A stretch of DNA of 64,000 nt from Streptomyces sp. SDr-06 (GTDB taxonomy: Bacteria > Actinomycetota > Actinomycetes > Streptomycetales > Streptomycetaceae): assembly GCF_003324565.1 (NCBI RefSeq), contig NZ_QOLA01000001.1, positions 62,001-126,000 of the forward strand, written 5' to 3'. A model generated the notes under the pieces. It searched no databases. It was given only the letters and a program-made list of their open reading frames with translations, and had not been told where the DNA came from. Below are positions 37,509 to 44,838 of this stretch, piece by piece; position 1 is the first letter of the stretch, and each line of letters begins with the position of its first letter. Both the position numbers and the translations under genes were made by a program.

Positions 37509-38426
37509 GTGTCCTCGTCCTTTCAGTCGGTCCTGGACCGCATCGCCACCGAGATCGCGGCAACCCCGGGCCGCGGCCGCCCGGCCGACTACATCCCCGT
37601 GCTGGCCTCGGCCGATCCGCAGCGCTTCGGGATGGCCGTCGCCGAACTCGACGGCACGGTGTACGGGGTCGGCGAGTGGCAGCACCCCTTCTCCACCCAG
37701 TCGATCACCAAGGTCTTCACGCTCGCGCTCTGCCTGTCCCGCGAAGGCGAGGAGCTCTGGGAGCACGTCGGCCGTGAGCCCTCCGGCAACCCCTTCAACT
37801 CCCTGGTGCAGCTGGAGTACGAGGACGGCATTCCGCGCAACCCGTTCATCAACGCGGGCGCCCTGGTCGTCACCGACCGCCTCCAGACCCTGACCGGCGC
37901 CGCGGCCGACACGCTGCGCACGTTCCTGCGCGCCGAGTCCGGCAACGCCCAGCTGTCCTTCAACGAGCAGGTCGCCACGTCCGAGGCCGCGCACAGCGAC
38001 CGCAACGCCGCGCTCGCGCACTTCATGGCGTCGTACGGCAACATCACCAACCCGGTGCCACACCTGCTCGACCAGTACATCCGCCAGTGCTCGATCGACG
38101 CGTCCTGCGCCGATCTGGCGCGTGCGTCGGGCTTCCTGGCCCGGCACGGCATACGGGCCGACGGTTCGTCCCTGCTCACCCGCAGCCAGGCCAAGCAGAT
38201 CAACGCGGTCATGCTGACGTGCGGCACCTACGACGCGGCCGGCGACTTCGCGCACCGCGTGGGGCTGCCCGGCAAGAGCGGTGTCGGCGGCGGCATCATC
38301 GCCGTCGTCCCCGGCCGCTGCACCCTGTGCGTCTGGAGCCCGGGCCTCGACGAACGCGGCAACTCGGTGGCAGGGGTCGCCGCACTCGACCGCTTCACCA
38401 CCCTGACGGGCCTCTCCGTCTTCTGA
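37509..38426 (+). CDS. glsA: Glutaminase A
   Basis: The 305-residue enzyme hydrolyses glutamine to glutamate and ammonia. The beta-lactamase-like catalytic Ser-x-x-Lys is in FSTQSITKVF near residue 66, and family blocks EPSGNPFNSL, PRNPFINAGA and KSGVGGGI are intact, as is the length. The long frame beginning at 35751 is mostly antisense to the P450 gene. GTG 37509 is given as start with GGAG ten bases upstream; TTG 37503 with GGAG four bases away is equally possible. Single gene. Confidence 0.93.
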   Translation: MSSSFQSVLDRIATEIAATPGRGRPADYIPVLASADPQRFGMAVAELDGTVYGVGEWQHPFSTQSITKVFTLALCLSREGEELWEHVGREPSGNPFNSLVQLEYEDGIPRNPFINAGALVVTDRLQTLTGAAADTLRTFLRAESGNAQLSFNEQVATSEAAHSDRNAALAHFMASYGNITNPVPHLLDQYIRQCSIDASCADLARASGFLARHGIRADGSSLLTRSQAKQINAVMLTCGTYDAAGDFAHRVGLPGKSGVGGGIIAVVPGRCTLCVWSPGLDERGNSVAGVAALDRFTTLTGLSVF

Positions 38427-38509
38427 CCCTCCGTCAAGTCGCCTGATCCGCCTTCCGGTTGACCCGCCTTCGCTGGCGGGCGCAGTCGGGTGCCTTACCT
38501 TCTCCCTCT

Positions 38510-38529
38510 TGTACCTACTAGTATGTACA
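38510..38529 (+). promoter_or_regulatory. Near-perfect 20-bp palindrome before tautomerase gene
   Basis: TGTACCTACT and AGTATGTACA form an inverted repeat with one mismatch, centred on TACTAGTA, 46 bases before the ATG at 38576. AT-rich in a GC-rich setting, it looks like a TetR- or MarR-type operator overlapping the promoter. Confidence 0.55.
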
Positions 38530-38575
38530 GTCGTCGGCTCGACGGGGCCGACGACCACCGGGAAGGGGACCTGAC

Positions 38576-38977
38576 ATGCCGTTCGTCCGCATCGACGCAC
38601 TGGGGGCCGACAGCGACCGGCTCGACGCGCTGGGCCGGGCCGTGCACGACGCCCTGGTCGAAACCATCGGCGTACCGCCCGACGACCGGTTCCAGGTCCT
38701 GGTCGGTCACGACGGCATACGCGGCACGCTGCGCTACGACAACTACCTCGGCGTGCCCCGCGACCACGGCATCGTGTATGTCTCGATCACGCTACGGGCC
38801 GGACGGACCCCCGCCCGGAAGCGGGCGCTCTACCGGCGCATCGCCGAACTCGCCCACGCCTACGCGGACACCGAGCCGCGCAACGTGTTCGTCACCCTCA
38901 CCGAGAACGAGTCGATCGACTGGTCGCTCGGTCACGGGCTCGCCCAGTACGACCCCGAGCCGGACGAGACCGACTGA
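38576..38977 (+). CDS. Tautomerase-superfamily protein
   Basis: The 133-residue protein begins MPFVRID, so Pro1 is exposed after Met removal and can act as the catalytic base of the 4-oxalocrotonate tautomerase superfamily. Length near 130 with two beta-alpha-beta halves fits the longer cis-CaaD/MSAD-like members (FQVLVGHDG, IVYVSITLRAG, NVFVTLTENESIDWS). ATG 38576 has AAGGGG eight bases upstream. A palindrome lies just upstream. It precedes an alpha/beta hydrolase and an amidase on the same strand, possibly a small catabolic set. Confidence 0.9.
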   Translation: MPFVRIDALGADSDRLDALGRAVHDALVETIGVPPDDRFQVLVGHDGIRGTLRYDNYLGVPRDHGIVYVSITLRAGRTPARKRALYRRIAELAHAYADTEPRNVFVTLTENESIDWSLGHGLAQYDPEPDETD

Positions 38978-39048
38978 CCTCCGCCCCCGCCCGGAGTCCT
39001 ACCAAGGCCACCTCGCACCGCGTGGACCCGCACCACGTCAGCCGAACC

Positions 39049-39065
39049 ATTACCTCGGCGGTAAT
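39049..39065 (+). promoter_or_regulatory. Inverted repeat ATTACC-N5-GGTAAT
   Basis: Perfect 6-bp arms around TCGGC, 83 bases before the alpha/beta hydrolase ATG at 39148. The core TTACC-N-GGTAA recurs at 41656. Confidence 0.5.
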
Positions 39066-39147
39066 CGCGGGCGCCTCCTGCCGCGGGCCACAGTGGGTGC
39101 ACGCCGCGCGACGGCGACCGGTCACACCACTCGACGGGGAGAGTCCC

Positions 39148-39978
39148 ATGCCGTACTTCACCACCGCCACCGACGGAACCACGCTCCACTTCATCGACTA
39201 CGGACCGGCCGACGGACCCACCCTCGTCTTCGTCAACAGCGCGTATTTCAGCACCCAGATGTGGGAGTTCCAGATGCTTCCGCTCGCCGAGGAGGGATTC
39301 CGCTGCGTCGGCTTCGACCGCCGGGGCCACGGCAGGTCGCAGGACGTCTGGGGCGGTTTCGACCTCGACACGCTCGCCGACGACCTGGGCTCTTTCCTGG
39401 ACCACCTCGACCTGCGGGACGTCACCCTGATCGGGCACTCGCTCGGCACGGCCGAGGCGGTGCGCTACCTGACCCGGCACGGCAGCGAGCGTGTGGCCCG
39501 GCTCGTGCTGGTGGGAGCCATGGCGCCGGGCATCGTGCACAGTGAGGACAATCCGGCCGGACTTCCCGCCGAGGCGATCAAGGCGGCCAACGAGACGTTC
39601 CGCAAGGACCGGGCCGAGTTCTTCTCGAGCGGCGCCGCGGACTACTTCGCGCTCGGCCACCCCGGCAACAACCTCTCGGCCGCCTACGTCCAGAAGGTGG
39701 TCCAGGACTGCCACGGCGCCACCCCCCGGGCCGCGACCGCCGCCGTGGCCAACTTCGAGACCCTGGAGATGGCCCCCGAGGCACGCAAGATCGACGTCCC
39801 CACCCTCGTGATCCACGGCGACCAGGACGCCTCCGCCCCCATCGACCTCACCGGCCGCCGCTGCGCGGAACTCATCCCCGACAACATGTTCAAGCTGTAC
39901 GAGAACGGCGGCCACGGCCTGTACGTGACGCACGCCGAGCAACTCAACGCCGATCTACGGGAGTTCGCGAGCCGGTGA
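39148..39978 (+). CDS. Alpha/beta hydrolase (non-heme haloperoxidase/esterase-like)
   Basis: The 276-residue enzyme has the nucleophile Ser98 in GHSLGT, an acid Asp in HGDQDASAP and a late His in ENGGHGLYVT. The opening TTATDGTTLHFIDYG and FDRRGHGRSQ are typical of the haloperoxidase/3-oxoadipate enol-lactonase group. The start at 39148 has GGGGAG seven bases upstream; the 42 residues before it are not coding-like. It follows the tautomerase by 170 bases and has its own inverted repeat upstream, so it may be separately regulated. Confidence 0.9.
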   Translation: MPYFTTATDGTTLHFIDYGPADGPTLVFVNSAYFSTQMWEFQMLPLAEEGFRCVGFDRRGHGRSQDVWGGFDLDTLADDLGSFLDHLDLRDVTLIGHSLGTAEAVRYLTRHGSERVARLVLVGAMAPGIVHSEDNPAGLPAEAIKAANETFRKDRAEFFSSGAADYFALGHPGNNLSAAYVQKVVQDCHGATPRAATAAVANFETLEMAPEARKIDVPTLVIHGDQDASAPIDLTGRRCAELIPDNMFKLYENGGHGLYVTHAEQLNADLREFASR

Positions 39979-40168
39979 GGTAGGGGCGGAGGAGGGCGAG
40001 GCCCGCCGCCCCGACCGGCACGCCCCGGCCCGGAGACGAGCGGCACCTCCGCGGTGCCCGGCGACCGGATCCGCCACCACGGAAGATCGCGCCATCGACA
40101 GAACGCGTACGGGCATACGACAGTGGCCTCCTCAGCCCGAGAGACCGCACCAGCACCGAGGAGCCACC

Positions 40169-41569
40169 GTGACCCAGTGGGCAGGCCGGACGGCCGTCGA
40201 GATCGCCGACGCGGTGCGCCGCGAGGAGGCCACGCCCCGCGAGGTGGTCGCCGACCATCTGGCCAGGATCGCCGCGGTGGACGGCCGCGTGGGCGCGTTC
40301 CGGGTGGTACGCGCCGCCGCCGCGCTGGAGGAGGCCGACGCGGTCGGCGCACGCACGGACCTCGCCCGGCTGCCGCTCGCGGGCGTGCCCGTGGCCGTGA
40401 AGGACAACCTGCCGGTCTCCGGCGAGAGCTGCCGCAACGGCTCGGCCGCGACCCCGGCGACACCGGCCGCCGAGGACCATGTCACGGTGGCCCGGCTGCG
40501 GGCGGCGGGCGCGGTGGTGGTGGGGCTCACCCACGTACCGGAGTTGTGTGTCTTCGGGACCACGGACGGGGTGCACGGCATCGCGCGCAACCCCTGGGAC
40601 CCCACCCGTACGGCGGGCGGCTCGTCAGGGGGCAGCGCGGCGGCGGTGGCGGCGGGCCTGGTGCCGGTCGCGCTCGGCAACGACGGCATGGGCTCGTTGC
40701 GCATACCCGCGGCGCACTGCGGTCTCGTCGGCCTCAAGCCGGGCACCGGGCGGGTGCCGGTCGAGCTCGGCGGCGGCTGGTTCGGCATGTCGCAGAACGG
40801 GCCGCTCGCGACGACGGCGGCGGACGCGCGGCTGATGTTCTCGGTGCTGGCGGGCGAGGTGGCCACGGGCGCCGGGGCCCGGATGGACGGCGACGCGTCA
40901 GCCCCCGAGCCCAACCCTCCGCGCGGTCTCGCCCTCGCCTTCTCAACGCGCAGCCCGATCGCGGGAGTTCGTGTCGGCCCGGCGTACGCGGCGCTCGCCC
41001 GCCGGGCCGCTCGGGCTCTCGCCGGGGCCGGGCACCAGGTGACGACCGCCCATCCGCCCTATCCGCTGTCCTTCGGCGCGGTCTCCCTCGCCCGGTGGAC
41101 CGGCGGCACGGCGCAGGACGCCCAGGGGCTGGACCCACGGCTGCTCGCGCCGCGCACCCGGCGGCACGCGCAGATCGGGCGGCTGGCGGGGCGGCTCGGC
41201 ATGCTGCGCACGGACCACCGGGCGGCGCTCAACGAGCGCCTCGCGCCGTTCTTCGAGAAGTACGACGTGCTGGTCACCCCTTCCCTGGCCCGCCCGGGGC
41301 CACCCGCCGACGCCTGGCACGAGCGGGGCTGGCTGGCCAACATGCTGGTGAACACCGCCTGCTCGCCGATGACACCGGCCTGGAACCTCTCGGGGCGGCC
41401 CGCTCTCGTAGTGCCGTTCGGCACGCTTCCTTCAGGGCTGCCCGGTTCCGTCCAGCTCGTCGGGCGCGCCGGCTGTGAGCATCAACTGCTGGATCTGGCC
41501 GCGCAGTTGGAAGGGCTTCATCCCTGGCGTCGGACGGCCCCCTTGGAGGCATCCCGGCCCCAGTCGTAG
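40169..41569 (+). CDS. Amidase-signature enzyme
   Basis: The 466-residue hydrolase has the Ser-cisSer-Lys triad: Lys78 in VAVKDN, cis-Ser152 in AGGSSGGS and nucleophile Ser176 in GNDGMGSLRIP; the 24-residue step between the serines is the family spacing. It hydrolyses a carboxamide. GTG 40169 has GGAG five bases upstream. It has no GatB or GatC neighbour, so it is not the GatCAB amidotransferase. With the tautomerase and the hydrolase it may form a small catabolic group, though gaps of 170-190 bases separate them. Confidence 0.92.
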   Translation: MTQWAGRTAVEIADAVRREEATPREVVADHLARIAAVDGRVGAFRVVRAAAALEEADAVGARTDLARLPLAGVPVAVKDNLPVSGESCRNGSAATPATPAAEDHVTVARLRAAGAVVVGLTHVPELCVFGTTDGVHGIARNPWDPTRTAGGSSGGSAAAVAAGLVPVALGNDGMGSLRIPAAHCGLVGLKPGTGRVPVELGGGWFGMSQNGPLATTAADARLMFSVLAGEVATGAGARMDGDASAPEPNPPRGLALAFSTRSPIAGVRVGPAYAALARRAARALAGAGHQVTTAHPPYPLSFGAVSLARWTGGTAQDAQGLDPRLLAPRTRRHAQIGRLAGRLGMLRTDHRAALNERLAPFFEKYDVLVTPSLARPGPPADAWHERGWLANMLVNTACSPMTPAWNLSGRPALVVPFGTLPSGLPGSVQLVGRAGCEHQLLDLAAQLEGLHPWRRTAPLEASRPQS

Positions 41570-41655
41570 ATGAAGCTTCAACCGACCTTCTCCGAGGGCG
41601 AGTTGAGGGGCGCCGAGATGACCACGGCCGCACACCCATGGCATGATCATCTTCA

Positions 41656-41673
41656 CGTTACCCGTCGGTAACG
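41656..41673 (+). promoter_or_regulatory. Inverted repeat CGTTACC-N4-GGTAACG
   Basis: Perfect 7-bp arms around CGTC form an 18-bp palindrome, 31 bases before the lipoprotein start at 41705. It lies at promoter position and is probably an operator. Confidence 0.6.
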
Positions 41674-41704
41674 GCCACCCCCCGAACCTGAAGGTCACAT
41701 CTAC

Positions 41705-43111
41705 GTGCGCACCCTCACCAGACGCCTCCTGCTCCCCGGCCTGACCGCGCTCGCACTGGCCGGCACGGGCTGCTCCTCGCCCGGCCACCCGGCGGCGGCC
41801 GGGCCGGAAGGCGCCTCCTCCCCCGCGGCGACCGTCGACGGCGCCCAGCAGCTCGAAGTGAACGCCGCGCCGCAGGGCTCAGCCGCGCCGACGCCTCTTG
41901 CCCGCACCCGTAGCGGCAAGGGGCAGCCGGAGAAGTCATCCCTCAAGGTCGCTTCCTACGACGCGGCGAGCCGGCGCGCCGTCATATCCACCGCCCCGCC
42001 CTCCCCCACGGCGAAGCCGAGCCACTCGCCCACGCCCGGCAAGCCCTCCGACAAGCCCGTCGCCGCGGGCGACATCATCGCCAGCGCACCGGCGCCCGGC
42101 GCCCCCAACGGGCTGCTCGCCAAGGTCACCGAGGTCGTGGGCACGACCGACCGCGGCACCGAGGTGAAGACCGCCGCCACGACGCTGGCCTCCGTCCTCA
42201 AGGACGACAAGGCCGACGGCAAGGTCCCGGTCGACCCGTCATCCGTCACCGTCGTGCCCCTCATGAAGGGCGTCACCTTCTCCTGGGCCAGGAGCCAGGG
42301 CGTGCGGTTCGGCCCCCAGGGCGCCAAGCTCCCCCTCGGCAACCTGCGGCTCGACGTGAACGCCGGGGTGGAGACCGCGAAGGACGCCCCCGCCTCCGCG
42401 GCCGCGTCGGTCTCGGGCTTCGTCCAGCTCGCCCCGCAGGTGGAGTTCTCCTACGACGGCAGCAAGGACAGCGGGCTCAAGGTGAGTTCCGCGTTCCTCG
42501 GCATGAGCGGCGACTGGTCCTCGCAGTGGGCGCTCAAGGGCCGCGCCGCGGCGAGCGCCGGCGCGCCCAAGCGGATCCCGTTCGCCAAGCTGCACAGCGC
42601 CCCGGTCATCCAGGTGGGTCCGGTGCCGGTCGTCGTCAACCTCGACCTGACCTGCTATGTGCAGGTGGAGGCCGACGGGCACGTCACGCTCGACGTCCAG
42701 CAGGACGTCAAGGGCGACTTCCGGGTGGGCGGCAGCTACGCCGCGGGCAAGGGCTGGGCCCCGGTCAGCACGTCGGCCGTGCACAGCACCCCGGTGAACG
42801 CGAGCGTCACCGCCGCGGGCAGCGTCAAGGGAGCCCTCGGCGCCGAGGCCTCCGTCGGGCTGTACGGAGCGGTCGGTGTCACCGCGGACTTCGCCCCGTA
42901 CCTGCGCGGCGAGGCCGACGCCAAGGCGACCGCGTCCAGCGACGGCAAGACGTCGGCGTCCGCCTCCTGGGCGGCGTACGGCGGCTTCGACCTGAACGGC
43001 CGGCTCGACTTCCATCTGTCCCTGTTCGGCACGCCCGTCATCGAGCACCGCATTCCGCTGGGCAGCCTCCACCGCGAGTGGCCGCTCGCGAACGGTCACG
43101 TCGGGCGATAG
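41705..43111 (+). CDS. Large secreted lipoprotein of unknown function
   Basis: The 468-residue protein has a lipoprotein signal peptide (RRLLLPGLTALALAGTGC, lipobox LAGTGC with Cys23), then about 100 low-complexity Ser/Pro/Ala residues, then a beta-rich domain of about 330 residues. The latter contains PVIQVGPVPVVVNLDLTCYV and several alternating strands (SVTAAGSVKGALGAEASVG, YLRGEADAKATASS), suggesting a large beta-sandwich or solenoid. I recognise no enzyme motif or named family. GTG start; an 18-bp palindrome lies directly upstream. It is convergent with the methyltransferase gene. Confidence 0.82.
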   Translation: MRTLTRRLLLPGLTALALAGTGCSSPGHPAAAGPEGASSPAATVDGAQQLEVNAAPQGSAAPTPLARTRSGKGQPEKSSLKVASYDAASRRAVISTAPPSPTAKPSHSPTPGKPSDKPVAAGDIIASAPAPGAPNGLLAKVTEVVGTTDRGTEVKTAATTLASVLKDDKADGKVPVDPSSVTVVPLMKGVTFSWARSQGVRFGPQGAKLPLGNLRLDVNAGVETAKDAPASAAASVSGFVQLAPQVEFSYDGSKDSGLKVSSAFLGMSGDWSSQWALKGRAAASAGAPKRIPFAKLHSAPVIQVGPVPVVVNLDLTCYVQVEADGHVTLDVQQDVKGDFRVGGSYAAGKGWAPVSTSAVHSTPVNASVTAAGSVKGALGAEASVGLYGAVGVTADFAPYLRGEADAKATASSDGKTSASASWAAYGGFDLNGRLDFHLSLFGTPVIEHRIPLGSLHREWPLANGHVGR

Positions 43112-43122
43112 CTTCCCCATCA

Positions 43123-43164
43123 CCGGGATGCGACGGCCCGTTGCGCGCGGACGCCGCATCCCGG
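43123..43164. terminator. Bidirectional hairpin terminator
   Basis: CCGGGATGCG and CGCATCCCGG form a perfect 10-bp stem with a 22-base GC-rich loop between convergent genes. Confidence 0.65.
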
Positions 43165-43171
43165 GAGCGGG

Positions 43172-44080
43172 TCATCGCGCCGCGCGTACGCCCGTGTGGA
43201 CCGTCGTGGCGGACAGGAGGAAGGCGTCCGGCCGGCGCAGAATGCCCTCGGGCGCGCCGGGATCGAGGAGCAGGTCGAGGGTCTTGAGGTCCGCCCCGTC
43301 CAGCGACTCGCTCATGGTCTCCCGAAGCCGCGTCAGATGGGCGTGCAGGAACGTACGGGCCGGCTCGCCCAGCGGCGCCGGCAGATCGAGCAGCAGCGTG
43401 AAACTGCCGGTGTCGCTGAGCGCGGCCCGGCGGAACATCGCGGGCCAGTCCTCGACGACCGGGGTGCTGCCGGGGAGATCCGCGCGCATGGCCTCGAACC
43501 AGTACTCCTGGGCGGCGTCGAGCCGCGCCTGGAGACCCGGCCTTCCCGCGCCGATGTCACGCGGCAGGAAGCGCGGGGGCAGACCTCCCTCCGCCACGGC
43601 GAGCATTCCGCCCGGGCTGAGCGTGTCGGCCAGTGCGTCCAACGCGCCCTGCTGATCGCCGAGGTGGTGCACGGCCTTGCTGCTCCACACCAGATCCGCC
43701 GCGCCGAGCCCTCCGCCCTCCAGGCCCCCGGGCAACTCGGCGTGCCTCACGGTCACGTTCCCGGCCACGCCGAGCCGCTCGGCCCGGGCGAGGGTGTGGT
43801 CGAGCAGCGCGGGCGCGCCGTCCACGGCCACCACCTCGGCCTCCGTGAAGGTCTCGGCGAGTACGCAGGTCATCACGCCCGGCCCGCTGCCGATGTCGAG
43901 GACGCGCCGGACCTCCTGCTCGGGGACGAGCAGCTCCGCCAGGCGGGCCGCCGTCCCGCGCAGGACGGGGAGCTGGACTTCACCGCCGTTCTCCAGATGG
44001 GCGGCCATGGCCTCCCAGTCGATGTCACTGTGGTCGTGGCCGTGGCCGTGCGTGTGGCCCGATGCGTTGTGTGCGCTCAT
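43172..44080 (-). CDS. SAM-dependent methyltransferase with His-rich N-terminus
   Basis: The 302-residue protein has a class I methyltransferase core: VLDIGSGPGVMTCVLAE (motif I), VVAVDGAPALLDHT (motif II, acidic end), ADLVWSSKAVHHLGD (motif IV) and LSPGGMLAVAEGG. The N-terminus is unusual: residues 2-20 contain six histidines (HTHGHGHDH), a possible metal-binding tail. The start ATG 44080 lacks a clear ribosome site; ATG 44116 would add a low-complexity extension. Substrate unknown; the ubiE/Methyltransf-type core acts on small molecules. Confidence 0.9.
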   Translation of the reverse strand: MSAHNASGHTHGHGHDHSDIDWEAMAAHLENGGEVQLPVLRGTAARLAELLVPEQEVRRVLDIGSGPGVMTCVLAETFTEAEVVAVDGAPALLDHTLARAERLGVAGNVTVRHAELPGGLEGGGLGAADLVWSSKAVHHLGDQQGALDALADTLSPGGMLAVAEGGLPPRFLPRDIGAGRPGLQARLDAAQEYWFEAMRADLPGSTPVVEDWPAMFRRAALSDTGSFTLLLDLPAPLGEPARTFLHAHLTRLRETMSESLDGADLKTLDLLLDPGAPEGILRRPDAFLLSATTVHTGVRAAR

Positions 44081-44177
44081 GCGGAGGAGCGTGCGCCCAT
44101 CCGGCCGCCCCGGCAACTTGCGTTGCCGTTTCCGGGACAGCGCGGTGCCGTACGGCGATCGCGGCGCGGCGGATCCG

Positions 44178-44537
44178 TCAGCAGGTCGGGCCCACGCCGT
44201 CGATCCGCCCGCCGAAGTCGGAGCCGTAGTCGATCCGGTTGTCGCCGCTGCGCACCACCCGGGTCTCCTTCGGGTCCCAGTTGATGAAGCAGCCGTCGAC
44301 GCTGGCCACGAAGGACCCGACGTTGTCGTGGAACGCGGCGGGCATGTCGTGGTAGCCGTCCTTGGCGACCCACTCCCAGCTGCGGCCGCCGAAGCGGGAG
44401 CCGGTGTAGAAGCAGATCGACCCGTGGGTACAGGAGGGCGCGGCCGGGGCGGCCGGGGCCGCCACCGCGTTCGTGACGGGCATGAGCAGGGCGGTCAGGG
44501 ACAGAGCCGAGGCCAGGGACCAGGAACGCAGCTTCAT
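44178..44537 (-). CDS. Secreted peptidase-inhibitor I36-like protein
   Basis: The 119-residue protein has a signal peptide (to about residue 30) and a beta-gamma-crystallin-like mature domain with four cysteines: CTHGSICFYTGSRFGG, then DGYHDMPAAFHDNVGSF, CFINWDP and a final GPTC. This is the SMI/I36 family of Streptomyces protease inhibitors. ATG 44537 has GAGGAG eight bases upstream. It is secreted and probably inhibits metalloproteinases or simply stabilises at the surface. Divergent from cystathionine beta-synthase. Confidence 0.9.
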   Translation of the reverse strand: MKLRSWSLASALSLTALLMPVTNAVAAPAAPAAPSCTHGSICFYTGSRFGGRSWEWVAKDGYHDMPAAFHDNVGSFVASVDGCFINWDPKETRVVRSGDNRIDYGSDFGGRIDGVGPTC

Positions 44538-44838
44538 GGGGATGCTCCTCGACGGACGGTGCGACCGGTGGCGGCCGTCGCTTCCTCGTGGGCCCGTGCC
44601 CCGAGGGCGTCCCGGGTCCGACGTCCGTCCGGCCCGGTGCCCAGGAGTCTTGTCGCCGCGCCGCGGTCTGGTCGACGGGTTTCCCGTCGACCCCGGCAAC
44701 GGGAAACAGGGACACGCCCGGCCCGCCGCGCGCGCCGGGAGGCAGGGGTGAAAACCACCGCCCGCGCTCCGGGAAGAGACCCAACTCGCCACCCCGGCAA
44801 GGCGTTTGTGCCGCAGGGGCATTGGCTAAGGTGCGGTG
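44538..44838. promoter_or_regulatory. Divergent promoter region with overlapping palindromes at 44670-44707
   Basis: This 301-bp gap between the I36-like gene and the CBS gene has no coding frame. GGTCGACGGG, TTT, CCCGTCGACC (44670-44692) is a perfect 23-bp palindrome. Its right half is shared with a second inverted repeat, GTTTCCCGT (44679-44687) and ACGGGAAAC (44699-44707), so two alternative structures or two dimer sites overlap. Confidence 0.6.

Noticed and set aside
35850..41569. Secondary-metabolite cluster built around the P450
   Set aside because: No synthase, ligase or carrier genes; neighbours are unrelated single genes on both strands.
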